Assembly (NCBI GenBank): GCA_033398695.1
Contig: CM065804.1
Location: 47,771,501 to 47,835,500, forward strand
DNA: 64,000 bases
DNA from: Orobanche coerulescens
Taxonomy: Eukaryota > Streptophyta > Magnoliopsida > Lamiales > Orobanchaceae
Reading direction: 5' to 3'
Each line of letters starts with the position of its first letter. Positions within the stretch are counted from its first letter, which is position 1. Of this stretch, positions 1-12,414 are shown one piece after another. A program made the translations under genes and the position numbers. The notes under the pieces are model-generated. The model searched no databases. It was not told where the DNA came from and saw nothing but the letters and a program-made list of their open reading frames with translations.

Positions 1-469
1 ACATGCTCTAACTTAGTGATTATATGAATGATTTACTGAAGTGACATGGTTATCTGATGAAATTCTTGAAATGATTATCTTGAATAACTTAACAAGATTA
101 ATAATATGATCATCCAGATCGAAAACTGAGTAATGAAATGAATTGAATAATTAATGAGTTAACATGATCGTCCTGATCATTAACTGAGTAATGAAATGAA
201 TTAAGTGATTAATGAGTTAACATGATCGTCCTAATCACAATGAATGATGATGTTTGAGGATTGTTAATTGATAAATGATGAATGAATGACTATTGCCAGA
301 AATTATACCATGGCGTTAGAAATCTTACAGTTCTTTCGGTCTGATTGGTTCGGCATCTGCACAGGTCACACGTGAAGCGAAAGTCCAATGATACTAGTCT
401 GATGACGATGATTTCAAATGAGACATGACTCGGAAGGTAGTATTCAAAACCACGCTCCGATACCAACTC
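1..469 (-). mobile_element. R1 internal region, 5' end (element continues left of window)
   Basis: This is the first part of the internal domain of a minus-strand LTR retrotransposon. Just left of the LTR, at about 450-468, the minus strand reads tggtatcggagc, close to the initiator-Met tRNA primer-binding site of plant retrotransposons (tggtatcagagc). The rest is non-coding leader. Reading frames here are short and cross the LTR boundary, so I take none as a gene. The body of R1 lies outside the window. Confidence 0.8.
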
Positions 470-3066
470 TGTAACACCCCAAACTAGGTGGATATTACAG
501 TGTCGTGGATCCCCGACTGGGACCCACCCGGCGAATGAAAGTGATGAATTAAATAATATAATTGTAGTACCGAAACACATTATATTACCCAAATACTCCG
601 ATGAGGAGTTTAAGTACAACACACCAGGACAATACCGAATACTAGTATATTTTATATGAAGATAAAATACACAACACTGAATGAAACGGAGTATCCAAAT
701 GAAAGTCTGCATCGGAAATTAAAGGACAACAACATGAATAACTGAAAGATCGGGGCCCCCTACTAGTATCACTGGGACTCCTCGACGTCAGCATGCTATT
801 CCCGTGCTTTTGCCTTGCCATGACCTGAAAAACAAAATCCCAAATGGGTCGACATACGAACAACAATCCTCAAGAGTTGAATAAACACAATCATGAGTTA
901 TCTTTAGTTATGAAATATCCTGTCGAAACATACGCAATCAAACATGCTATATGAATCAACTAACAGTACGGCTCAAAGGAATGGCGCCACACTACGTCCG
1001 GGATGGAAATGTGTTCGTGCACTAGCCACCAACGAGTATCGATCGAATACACGTGTGGTCTTGTACCTAATCAGTCTCACGAAGCCATCAACTCGTTTGC
1101 ACAGTCCAATGTGAGGCCACCAACCAACACACGACTATAATGTGCCCGACATGAAAATCCTACACATACCAACCGGCACGCCAGTATGACCCGGAATGCC
1201 ACGATATAGCAAAAGTGACATCAAAATCAATAATGACTCACCGAGATGAAATGACAGTGAAATGAATGATAGCTCAATGAAATAATTGGAACCGTCGTTC
1301 CTCGTGAATGAAGTAATGAAATGACAGTTACAAGTTTCAATACGGTTAGTACTTTATGAATGAATTATGATTATGAATGAACAACAACGAAAGGAATGAA
1401 TATCCTTTTAACTGAGTAAGAATTAACTTACACAATACCGATGACAATTATCCTTCCACGAACAAATGTCCTAAATGCGATGTCGGTCGCTCGAACAACC
1501 TTGAATAACACAATTACCAACAATCCGTTCAACATACGTATCAAACACGAATATAACGAACTCAACACGCCGATACGACTAAACCAAGTCCATTGAGGCA
1601 TTATATCGAATACTATGTGGCCAAACTTCGATTGTTAACAACCCAACCTTGATTATACCCATATCAAAACCCAAAAAGTGTTTCAATCCAACAAAACATC
1701 TTCCAAATGATCAATAATCCAAAATGAATATCCAAATTCATGATTACAACAACAATTAATCGAAAACCCCCAATCCCAACTCAATATTCAAAGTGTTCTT
1801 GAATAATCCTTCAATAATCCATTGAATCTTTATACAAACTCATAATCATATACATATTCCTTCATATAACATGATTATAACGTCCAAAACATCATATCTC
1901 AACACAAAATCGAAATCTAAGATGTTGAAGAAATTACCTCTTGAAGATCCAACCACTTCGATCCGATGAATACGAGTTAAATCGAGTATCCGAGCTATAT
2001 GATCGAATGGAAATGAAGAAAATCAAGTACTCAAGTGTTTGATGAAGGAAAATCCCTTCCCCCCAAGCTCTCTCTCGGACAAGATGGAAGAAGAAAGTGA
2101 AAATGAAGAAAAAGTCCCGGCCAGCCCTATATAAACTGCCGGAAGTTACGGCCGTAACTCGGCCTTCTTACGGCTGTAACATCCCAGGTCAACGGCCTTA
2201 CGGCCGTAACCAGCCAACTCATACGGCCGTAACTCGGCTTCGTCCAATCATCTGCCGACAGCCTTACGGCCGTATCCAAACTTGACTTACGGGCGTAACT
2301 CGCCCTCGTCTAAAACACCTGCCGACATCCTTACGGCCGTACCCGCACACCTTACGGGCGTAACTCGGACGATACGGCCGTATCCGTCCAATATTACGGG
2401 CGTAAGCCCCCTTCGTCGAAAATGACCAGGTACCCTGCCTGCAACATACGGCCGTATCCGGCCAAGCCTTACGGCCGTATCTCCTTCGCCTTACGGCCGT
2501 ATGCCGAAACCCTTACGGCCGTAACTCGCCTTCGGCCAAAAACGTCTGGGCACCCTGCTCGACACGTACGGCCGTATCCGGCCAAGCCTTACGGCCGTAC
2601 TGCCCAACTTACGGCCGTATGCCGAAATCCTTACGGCCGTAAGTCCCGCTCGTCCGAAATGGCCTGAAAACAACGAACGTCTATTACGGCCGTATCCGAC
2701 ACTCCTTACGGCCATAACTCGTTGCTGGACAAGATGAAATTCCGACAACTCCGATTTCTCGCTACGATTGATGAATGATTCGACATATCAAATATTTGTG
2801 AACGCGAACAAGTCCAACACATGCCAAAAATGATATTTCCAGCACAAGACTACCAATCACGATGATAATGATAATACTCCCGCTCTGACACTCAAACGGA
2901 GATGAAATGACGATCGGTAACTGATACACGGTTACAACATGCCAAATGAACGCAAATGAATGAATCATGAATGATGAGCGATCATTAATGAGTGAAAATT
3001 ACTGAGTAATAATTACAGACTGATAATTACTGAATGATAATGAATGAATTACAACCGGGTATTACA
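470..3066 (-). mobile_element. R1 5' LTR (Gypsy-type, minus strand)
   Basis: The plus strand opens with tgtaacacccc and closes with gggtattaca, so the minus strand has the canonical TG...CA ends. The length is about 2.6 kb, long for an LTR and in the range of Tekay/Del-like chromoviruses. On the minus strand a TATA-like box (about 2128-2134) lies directly downstream of a palindrome array (2140-2715). A primer-binding site abuts the left end, so this is the 5' LTR. Only the right target-site copy (gtttg, 3067-3071) is visible, so the TSD cannot be tested. ORFs inside it are by-products of the palindrome repeats and not genes. Confidence 0.85.
2140..2715. repeat. Palindrome array ttacggccgtaa upstream of R1 TATA box
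   Basis: I count about fifteen exact copies of acggccgta in less than 600 bp, plus variants such as acgggcgta, acggctgta and acggccata. Copies are irregularly spaced (about 20-70 bp) with variable spacers, so this is motif clustering rather than a simple tandem satellite. On the minus strand, the direction of R1 transcription, the array lies immediately upstream of the TATA-like box. Its position suggests a U3 enhancer or a methylation-dense control region; no binding factor can be named from sequence. Confidence 0.9.
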
Positions 3067-3166
3067 GTTTGATTCATTTTCAGCCTTTTTTTTTAATTTC
3101 TTTCTTCCTCTCTCTCATACATATGCGTGTGTTTCTTTTTCTTTTTTTTTTCTTTTTTTTTTTTCT
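3067..3166 (+). repeat. Left arm of a long inverted repeat
   Basis: This stretch starts gtttgattcattttcagcc and runs into a T-rich tract with ctctctctcatacatatg. It is the reverse complement, with small differences, of about 4030-4131. The arms are about 100 bp and enclose about 0.86 kb. R1 abuts the left arm exactly, and the right arm continues into ggtgccgttt, so the left arm was probably longer before R1 inserted. It could be a fold-back element or an old inverted duplication. Confidence 0.7.
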
Positions 3167-3313
3167 CTCATACAAAACTCAGAGTTTTACAAAGGTGGTC
3201 GAAATACAAATAGGTTTTGTATTTCGAAAATACCTCCGAACTCGTCTCGACGTGAGCACTCCAAAACTTGAAATTTTCAGCCCTCTACCACTTACGACTA
3301 GCACTCCAAAATA

Positions 3314-3786
3314 TCTCTGATACCACTTGTCGGCATATCACAGGATCATTATAATGAATTACCGATGATTTGAGAGAAAAAATTTTATTCTATTATCACT
3401 CAAAAATAAAATAACAAACTCACAAAATAAAAACTTTCAAACTCATTCAATCTCAACTTGGATTGTTATTCACTATTTGAACTTACTATTGGAGATGGAT
3501 ACAACTCAACCAAATGCCTTGCTATTTATAGGAGTAAATTGTGGAGATTTTTACAAGCAATTGAGGTCATTGCTTACCTCATTGTTCCTTGTCAAATTTG
3601 CCAACTCACTCTTAAGAATGAATGGCTTCTAAATATTGATTTTTTTTATGACATTCTAGATGATGTTGATTTTGTGAGGTAGCAATACTTTCCAACACTT
3701 CTCTCATAGGGAGTACTTTTTGTATGTTGTGGTTTTTTTTTCTTCAATTTCTTTTCCTTCATCTTCTTGTTATCATAACTAGTACA
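3314..3786 (-). mobile_element. Truncated Copia-type element: PBS plus probable short LTR
   Basis: The plus strand reads tctctgatacca at 3314-3325, the reverse complement of an initiator-Met primer-binding site, then tgtcggcatatc from 3328. This is what the junction of a minus-strand 5' LTR with its internal region looks like. A TATA-type sequence (ctataaatagc on the minus strand, near 3521) and a possible far end at agtaca (3786) would give an LTR of about 460 bp, usual for Copia. The internal part stops after about 150 bp at the inverted-repeat arm, and no partner LTR is visible. The right boundary is uncertain. Confidence 0.45.
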
Positions 3787-4029
3787 GTGTTCTTTATCAA
3801 TTTAAAATAAGTATGCCAAACGTGATAATTGAATAATTAATCCTAACTAAAATGAAATTGAAATATAAGACTTTTAAAAAATATAAAACGTAATTAAGAA
3901 TTAATTGGCCCTGATTAAATTCATTAAATAAAAATTAAGTATTTATAAAATGTGATCATGGGATTACTAATTCTAATTATAAAAAAACTAATTGTAATGA
4001 CAAAAAAAATTGACCAACGAAGCAAACAG
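3787..4029. other. AT-rich non-coding stretch inside the inverted repeat
   Basis: This is AT-rich DNA with runs of A and T and no reading frame, promoter or repeat that I can support. It joins the probable Copia LTR to the right arm of the inverted repeat. Confidence 0.6.
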
Positions 4030-4131
4030 AAGAAGATGAAGGATAAAAAAAGAAAAAGAAACCCACAGCATATGTATGAGAGAGAGAGGAAGAAAGAAAT
4101 TTAAAAAAAAAAGGCTGAAAATGAATCAAAC
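4030..4131 (-). repeat. Right arm of the inverted repeat
   Basis: It contains atatgtatgagagagagagg and ends ggctgaaaatgaatcaaac, the reverse complement of the left arm at 3067-3166. The sequence next to it (ggtgccgtttaggggcac) has no partner on the left, because R1 occupies that position. Confidence 0.7.
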
Positions 4132-4892
4132 GGTGCCGTTTAGGGGCACAGCACCATGCTGTGGTTTATTACCACAGTAGAGGATCCCCCCTCTTTTTTT
4201 ATGAAATATCAGTTATTTGAAGGGTGTGAGTATTATTATTTACTAGATGATTATTATGTTAATTGGTGTTAGGCATTATCAAAAATAATTATAGTTAAGA
4301 TATTATTTTTTAAAAAGAATAAATATAAAATGTTAATAACTTGTTGAAAAATAATCTATATAGAAGTGTGTAGAAAAATAATAATATCATAATCATATAT
4401 TGTGAATCAGTTTTTTTAAGTATGTATCAGTTTTAATCAGTATAAATTAGTTTATTAAAATTAATTTTAGTTCAGTAAGGATCAGTTTGAATTAGTAAAC
4501 ATCAATTTTAATCAGTAAAAATTTATTTTAACCAGTTAAAATAATTTAAATTGAGTCAAAATAAGGTGACGGGTGTAGGTTCTAACTGGTTGATTTCCAT
4601 ACTTCGGATGCTTAAGCTACATCCAACCAAAAATAGCAAATAAAAAAAAATGGGTGTGGGAGTTGACCCAACTTGTATTAAACCATTTCAATTGAACAAA
4701 CTTTTCCTGTCATATTAAATAGATGGTAAGTGGTACAATTTAAAAAATTACCTATTTAAATTCTACATAATTTAAAGTATGAAGTTACACATAAACTAGT
4801 TTCTAAACTTACTTACAATGAAAAATCGAAAAAAGATAATACTTTTTCCAAACACACACACCTGGACTATACACACGCATGTACACGCGCGA

Positions 4893-4942
<50 letters not shown>

Positions 4943-5378
4943 TGAGAGAAGTGATACTAACTCTGAATCTTGGTAAACATGATTAGTTGATAAAGGAAAA
5001 GAATTTATACTAACTCCTTTAGATAAAGGAGAAAGAAGCAATAAACTCCATCCACAATATATACTTCAACACACTTACATAAATTTCTCAAGAACACAAT
5101 TGTATTCTTCATACCAAATGAAAATTTACAATATGACATATTACACTCTAGAAATGAAAGATGAAAGAGCAAGATCCTCTATGGAATGGATCAAGGGGTA
5201 TATTTATACACCCGAAGTCACCTAATAGATTCAAAATACCAGCAAACTTACATCAAGTCGGGTCAAGGCAAGTTATCCACTCTATGTAGGTCCAAAAGGA
5301 TGAAAGATATGATAAGATCATATAATCAGTACGACTGTAACATGTAGGGGATACAGCCTACAATACAAATCTTACTGT
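4132..5378. other. AT-rich intergenic DNA, no gene seen
   Basis: This segment contains weak repeats of the type atcagttttaatcagta (about 4400-4560), a microsatellite at 4851-4942, and about 340 bp before R2 that resembles part of an old LTR, with a minus-strand TATA-like tataaatatac near 5205. I found neither boundaries nor a reading frame for that remnant. Together with 3067-4131, this is the only part of the window outside the nested retrotransposon stack. Confidence 0.6.
4851..4942. repeat. Compound microsatellite (CA)n-(CG)n-(CA)n-(TA)n
   Basis: The stretch begins acacacac, passes through a GC-alternating centre (gcgtgcgcgcgcgcac), then about ten CA units and about ten TA units. Alternating purine-pyrimidine DNA of this kind can adopt Z-DNA and is prone to slippage. 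The overlapping minus-strand frame rich in YIYIYVCVCV is only this repeat translated. Confidence 0.9.
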
Positions 5379-6365
5379 TGTAACACCCCCAGAGTCATCC
5401 AGGAATATTACAGCGTCGTGGGCCTCGAGACGGAACCCACAAGGCTAAAGAACATTTTTGCAAATATTAACAAACGCCCAAGAGGCTAACGACGGTACTA
5501 TCTTTTAAAAAAATATTCGAAGACTTTCAAAATCTGTTTATCAAAACCGTCGTAAAATCTCATTTGAACTACAAGACCCGAAATACCAAAACTTAACAGC
5601 TTAAAAACATACGTTAAGCCATCGCTTATACGTACCGGAAAAATAGTTTAGAAAACCATTTCCAAAGTAACTTAAATTAACAGATACCAAAAGGCCATTT
5701 AAAAATACTCACGTATCGGAAAAGACAAACAATTAAAAATACTCTAGCAACGGAATACAAAATATAACCAGAATACTCGATTCACAAACACATGCCATAG
5801 CCAATATTCCAGGAACCTAAAAAGAAAGCTCACGATGGGGTCAGCCATAATATCCAACAATGATAACAATCACATCGCTTCAATAATTACATACCAATGA
5901 AAATACTAAGTAAGAATACGACCAATATAATCTTACCGCCGTAACTTTACCAAACTCGTAATAATTCGCATCAAAATAACCATTATCACAATGCACATCT
6001 CGTAATCTCGATTAATCAATAAACTCAAACATAACATCCATACGGTACCTCAAGCAATACCCAAGATTCTCAAAACATCATCATAACTCGCGGTATAGAA
6101 ATGTACCAGCTCTGATCAATCCGATCCATCGGATAACAATAACAAATATCAACATGATAATCAATGGTCCATCCAAAGACAAATTCCAAAGGACATACGG
6201 AACATACCTCTAGATATGTAATGCCACGACAATCATGTCAGTCTAATCCGAGATCAGATCAATAACACATATGGACATGGTTCTAAAACAAGACCTACAA
6301 ATGCATACTCACATGACGACATCAATATGCCCAAGATAACAACAACAATGTATACTTATGGAAAT

Positions 6366-6610
6366 CCAATGATCCAGCGCACACAGCATAGATCCCAAGA
6401 TAATCCTAAAAGGCCAACACGAGGTGGATAACCCATAATATACATATGCACAACAACAACACCTGGTAATCCAATGATCCAGCGCACACAGCTATAGATA
6501 CACATGATGATCCCGTCGGACCAACGCATGGTGGAAATAACTGTCCAGCGATCCAGCGCACACATCATAGATACCCAAGATGATCCTGTCGGACCAATAC
6601 GAGGTGGACA
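6366..6610. repeat. Tandem repeat in R2 LTR (about 70-80 bp units)
   Basis: Three degenerate units share the words gatccagcgcacac, agat and gatcccgtcggaccaa followed by ggtgga. The same block appears in the R2 5' LTR at 12330-12400 and 59860-60005. A related block sits at the matching place in R7 and R8 (ggatcatcggacggg, gtccgacgggatcatcg). It lies in the transcribed part of the LTR, well downstream of the TATA box. Confidence 0.8.
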
Positions 6611-8139
6611 TAAAATAATAATGCACAAATGTATATTAACAATAATACACAAATGCATGACAACAATAATACACGAATGTATCACAACATGATCGACACA
6701 AAATGACAAAAATGATTAGAGTACTTGCCCTGAGTCCTTCGAGAGCAATCTCGATGTCTAAACCATCACCAACCATTATTCTCAATACTCGACGGTCCAA
6801 AATGTCACGGACTGTAGATAATTCATATCTTCGTCTTTATCACAATGTATCTTCGATACCCAAGTATACCAATAACAAAAGTAAATCATATACATTATAA
6901 TTTAAATTCCCAAAATCCGAAAATAAATTACAATCCCAAATCTCCTATGTTCACAATTATAATCATTGTTATACGAATTATAAACGAATGAAATGGAAAC
7001 CATTCATTAAATATTATAAATTGAGCAAGTAATATACTTGCCTCGATACTGACACGACGATGATGAAGCCGTTACCAATCCCATTGCCTTCGTTTACGAG
7101 CTCCTCGGCCCTGACCAAAGCAATTCACGAACATTCTCGAACACGACCGCAACACACTATTCTAGTTGACGATTATAACCAACGATCAATGATCACAACC
7201 TACTGAAGTAATCAATTAACACATATTCGATAATAATTAATTCCCGATATAACCAATCAATCAAACTCAACGGCTCAACAATTCCTCGATCATATACAAA
7301 ACCAAATAGTATAACTCAAACCATCACGACTCATATCCATAATACGAACCGAAATCTGATAATCGTTATTAACAATCAATATAACCGGTCAACCAACCCA
7401 ACGATTTTACAATATCTCGATTAACCACATGTCCGAACAATCCAACTCAAACAATTACAAATTCAAAACCACAATACGATTACGGATACGAATGTAAAGG
7501 AAATCATATTCGATGATCAATCACAATCTTTCCAGATTCCAAATTGTTTATCATGATTCGTATTTCATCAAGAACATACGAATTCTACCACTACAATCAA
7601 CACGACCTAACGAGTGTTCGATCTTCATATCTAAAAAATATCGATAATTCAACATACGACCATCTTGCTATGTTCTAATTTATCAAGAGTTCCTCAAGAA
7701 CACTAAGTGATTCGAAATCATGTTCATAGTCATCAAAACAACATAATTCGATATCCTTTAACATGTAGATAATCATCCAACTCATAATCCAAGTCATGTA
7801 TCATCATAATCTTCAATATACACTTCTTATAACATTAAGAATCATATCAACACCACTATAATCATCATCATACTGATCAAATACGGATAACAATACCAAG
7901 AATCCGAAATCAAGGTGCAGAGTTCAACAACATACCTCAAGAACATGAACAACACCATCAAACACATCAAGGATCAACCATATCTTTATATCCAAGCCTC
8001 AAATCCATGTTTCCAAGCTTATCTCCAAGATAGAAGAGGTTTATCTTCACTACCATACTCAGAGGGACGAATTTTGGAGGAAGGAATGGTTTTGTTCTCG
8101 TGAAGAAATGAGAAACCGATCCTTAATTTATAATCTGCA

Positions 8140-8660
8140 GCGCTCATTACGTACGTTACTAATCCACATTAACGTACGTAATTCTGCTTACGTACGCTAT
8201 AGGTCCTTCATAGCGTACGTAACATCATTCGAGAACTCACTGTCTTGATTCGTTCCATGCATAATGTACGTAACACTTGTTCTATAGCGTATGTAATACG
8301 TACATTGACTTTCTACGGTATATCCTCATATTACGTACGTAATATGCTCTGCATAGCATACGTAATACATAATTAACTTATCTTTGGCACGCCAGCCAAT
8401 ACCTGGGCTCCACATGGCAGGTATTGATTCCTCTGTTTGATTCTCTTCATAACGTACGTTATGTACTCTACGTAACGTACGTTAAGTCTGTGTCTTAGCA
8501 TACGTAAGCCCATATGATTAACGTACGCTACGCTTGACAAAGTCCTCTCTGATCAGCCAACTATATCTCACCTGATACTTTAACGTACGTAAAGACCTCA
8601 CGTTAACATACGTAACTGTTGGAAATTAACGTACGTAAGCTCATATGCTTAACGTACGTT
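8140..8660. repeat. Palindrome array ttacgtacgtaa upstream of R2 TATA box
   Basis: Many copies of acgtacgt and close variants (gcgtacgt, acatacgt, acgtacgc) are spread over about 520 bp, mostly within ttaacgtacgtaa. On the minus strand they lie directly upstream of the TATA box at 8126-8132. The same word forms the array in the unrelated Copia-type R10 (60165-60490). Confidence 0.88.
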
Positions 8661-8889
8661 ATGGCTTCTATATTTGGCCATTTACACTGATCTTGCTCGT
8701 CGTCTCAATATACCAAATACGTATACACGACACACTATATCCTCAACTGCAATTGTCGACCAAGTACGACAATTATACCAATACCGACATCTCAGTCCTT
8801 CATTTATTTTATCCACAGATTCCACATTGTACAACATAGATCGGATAAATTAACGTTAAACAACAGTAGTAGAAATTCTGGATATTACA

Positions 8890-11301
8890 TACTACACCAC
8901 TTAAAATAAGTTTCATCCTCGAAACTTGCAATCCGTCATAAAAAAAAACCTTTCAACCAAAATATCCTGAAACCATCAGGACAACGATCAATCATCATCA
9001 TTAACGAATAACCAAAACAATATACTTACAATTATGCCAAGTCGATGATCTCATGTGATACTAGCAAATGACTCCACTGTAAGGCCTCTATATGCTTATA
9101 GTCACAATTCCATGAGTCCAACAAAATATATCATCTTCGGATAAAATAATCTATCCGTGTCAAATCCTGTCTGCTTGATTATACAATCAAGTCCCAGTCT
9201 GCTAAAAACCAATAATGCACGATACATCTGTGAAACAACTGCCCAAAACAATGGAAACTAATCCCGAAACATTGATACAAAATTCGAACGCTCATACGAT
9301 CATTAACAATGATCAACCGACAAATTAACCTAGAATACCATTGACATGATAAACTCCAATATCACCAACGAACGATCAACAGTAACTGAGAATACCCTCA
9401 CATGGTAAGCTCCAACACGATGAACACAGAATCACAGAGACATATATACGGATGAATAAAGTTCTCAAAACGTTACACCAATCACATATAGTGGATCTCA
9501 AAGAAACACACCCGACTGGTGAACATACTCCTCGACGTATGAACAACAAGCCGCAATACTGACGAACATACTCCATCCTACACGGAGTAGGAACAACCAA
9601 TCAATACCCAAACAAAACATCTTGGGGTCACCATCCCCAAATCCACACTTACAAAGGAATCATTCAAAAATCACTATGGTAAAATCGTACTACTACCATA
9701 CCAATAGAATCACATAGCACATATATCCTGGTTTTACAAAACTCGTCGTTCCAGAATCACATCTTGATCATGAATCTACAACACGCAATATATTTCTCTT
9801 ATCTGATCAATAAACGGATCATCCATAGATAACTAAACTACCATACTAAAGTTCGAATCTCTTTTCATCGTACCATACTGATGTATTATCCAGTTTATGA
9901 GTCACACTCATAACTTCACCATGATATGCACTATGCACTAAATGCGTACGTATATTAGTCACATTTTCAAAACCAGTTTGAAGTCATATAGTCTCATCAA
10001 TATGACAAATTTTCGAAAGTTCTTTCAAGAATTTCAAAACTCAAAACATAAATTTTCGTAGGACCACGAAATCAATTTTCGAAAAATTAAATCGGTTTGC
10101 TTACTTCAAGTTCTCGATGATAATTCTTTTCGAATACACACGATTAAATAAAATAAAATTATGCAAATGATTGCCCACATCCATACCCCTGTAAACCAGT
10201 TCGGCTTGTCACCAAAACCACTGACCTTACATCGAAAAACCACATGATAGAGTTCCAAAATTTCAATATATAGACTCCGATAAAAACTCCTTTTTCCACA
10301 TATGACTTGCAACGTCGACCATTAAACCATCCTGGATCACCTCAACTATGCTATGACAAAATATTGAAACAAATCAACACAGCGAAAGACTTCCCGAGAT
10401 GTTTCATTTGAACAAGTAAATCAAAATCCCGAAAGGCAGCAATAAAATAGATAAACGATTGGTAAAGTGTTTTACAAATCTCGGGAGTTTTTTTGAAAAC
10501 AGAAAAGCCTTTTAGAAACATTAGGGTCTCAGCCCAATCCCGCTCCACATTCCAAGAAGTTTATAAAGTAGAAAAACCCTTTCGTATCCCAAGTCCTGAG
10601 TTATAAAACTATTTCCAAATCTATTGGGTCTCGGCCCATAATCATTTTCGGTAAAACATCCATAAAACATTCATTTTGAAAAGTATCATTTTCAAATGCT
10701 TAAAAACAGTTTCATATATCTCAAAATGAACTAATATGACTACATGTTCCTCTCAACAATACACAATATTTTTCCCAAATGCACAACTCCGTTCCAAAGT
10801 TTAACTGACATATTGATTTCCAAAATCATAGCTTCTCAAGATCATCAGTCCTGTCCCAACTATATCATCTCATACTGTAACGCATAATATCTTTCTGAAC
10901 CTCAAATCATATCAACTTTAGAACGGCAATAAATCTCAATGCAATTCAAAAATGTAAATAGTTACAGATCGTGAAGTCGACGATTCTCCGTGATACTGGC
11001 ACATGTCTCAACTCTAGAAAATACTCGACATAGATATTTTCAAAACACACATTTTGCAAACTCAGTTCAACTCGAGAACACAACACATCTCTATCCGAAG
11101 AAACACGTTAATATCATTTGGAAAAGTTTACAATAACCCGAGTACCACACTGGTAAATCACATAACGCACACGCCCGAGTGAACAACAAAACCCAGGGCT
11201 CTAGAATTCGTCAATCAACAACTCGAATGACGCGTCAAAAGCACGACCCGACTCGACCCGACTGCCTACGTTTTTTCAACCTAAGCTCTGATACCATATT
11301 C
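8890..11301 (-). mobile_element. R2 internal region, non-coding
   Basis: About 2.4 kb lies between the R2 LTRs. No frame here shows gag, protease, reverse transcriptase or integrase motifs, and the longest frames are about 75 codons without recognisable content. Parts resemble leader or LTR material of related elements, for example repeated tctcggcccat and tctcagcccaat near 10530-10640. A perfect tggtatcagagcttagg (minus strand, about 11280-11297) marks the primer-binding site. It fits a large retrotransposon derivative (LARD) or a deleted element. Confidence 0.7.
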
Positions 11302-12414
11302 TGTAACACCTCCAGAGTCATCCAGGAATATTACAGTGCCGTGGTCCCCGAGACGGAACCCACAAGGCTAAAGGACATTTTCGCAAACATTAACAAACGC
11401 CCAAGAGGCTAACGACAGTACTATCTTTTAAAAAAAATATTCGAAGACTTATAAAATCCGTTTATCAAAACTGTCGTAAAATCTCATTTGAGCTACAAGA
11501 CCCGAAATGCCAAAACTTAACAGTTTAAAAACATATGTTAAGCCATCACTTACACGTACCGGTAAAATAGTTTAGAAAACCATTTCCAAAGTAACTTAAA
11601 TTACCAGATACCAAAAGGCCATTTAAAAATACTCACGCATCAGAAAAGACAAACAATTAAAAATACTCTAGCAACGGAATACAACATATAACCAGAATAC
11701 TCGATTCACAAACACATGCCATAGCCAGTATCCTCCGGGAAGCTCATCTCTTCATGACCGCTACAAGCTTGATATTCCAAGAACCTAAAAAGAAAGCCCA
11801 CGACGGGGTCATCCATAATACCCAACAATGATAACAATCACATCGCTTCAATAATTACATACCAATGAAAATACTAAGTAAGAATACGACCAATGTAATC
11901 TTACCGCCGTAACTTTACCAAACTCATAATAATTCTCATCAAATAGCCATTATCACAATGCACATCTCGTAATCTCGATTAATCAATAAACTCAAACATA
12001 ACATCCATAAAGTACCTCAAGCAATACCCAAGATTCTCAAAACATCATCATAACTCGCGGTACGGAAATGTACCAGCTCTGACCAATCTGATCCATCAGA
12101 TAACATCAACAAATATCAACACGATAACCGATGGTCCATCCAAAGACAAATTCCAAAGGACATATGGAACATACCTCAAGATATTTAATGCCACGACAAT
12201 CATGTCAGTCTAATATGAGATCAGACAATACCACATACGGACATGGTCCTAAAACAAGACCTACAAATGCATACTCACATGACGACATCAATATGCCCAA
12301 GATAATAACAACAATGTATACTTATAGAAATCCGATGATCCAGCGTACAGAGCATAGATCCCAAGATGATCCTAAAAGGCCAACACGAGGTGGATAACCC
12401 ATAATATACATATG
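11302..12414 (-). mobile_element. R2 5' LTR, left part
   Basis: It starts tgtaacacctcc next to the primer-binding site and matches 5379 onward almost base for base. An extra segment near 11730-11780 (tcctccgggaagctcatctc and following) is absent from the 3' LTR. R3 interrupts it at 12414, duplicating atatg (12410-12414 and 59839-59843). Confidence 0.9.

Larger units (their letters stand above)
5379..8889 (-). mobile_element. R2 3' LTR
   Basis: The ends are tgtaacaccccc and ggatattaca on the plus strand, and the length is about 3.5 kb, the longest LTR here. On the minus strand, in order, it has an array of acgtacgt palindromes (8140-8660), a TATA box (tataaat, plus 8126-8132), a gt-type donor near 7935, a gaggcaagt donor-like site at 7036-7044, a repeat block (6366-6610), and an acceptor-like ctttttag at about 5817. 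These features align in order with those of the R4, R6 and R7 LTRs although the sequences differ. It is followed by tactacaccacttaaaataag, a decayed polypurine tract. Confidence 0.85.

Noticed and set aside
2140..2715. Regular palindromes as a possible CRISPR-like array
   Set aside because: Spacing and spacer length are irregular, the repeat is only 9-12 bp, and the surroundings are a plant LTR. No cas gene is present.
2097..2748. Overlapping frames of 60-85 codons on both strands in the R1 palindrome region
   Set aside because: They arise from the ttacggccgtaa repeat, which is open in several frames on both strands. They have repetitive low-complexity products and lie in an LTR promoter.
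4796..5041. Minus-strand 81-codon frame with YIYIYVCVCV
   Set aside because: It is a translation of the CA/TA microsatellite.
5041..5378. Possible old LTR fragment left of R2
   Set aside because: There is a TATA-like word, but I found neither ends, primer-binding site nor a second copy, so I describe it only as non-coding DNA.
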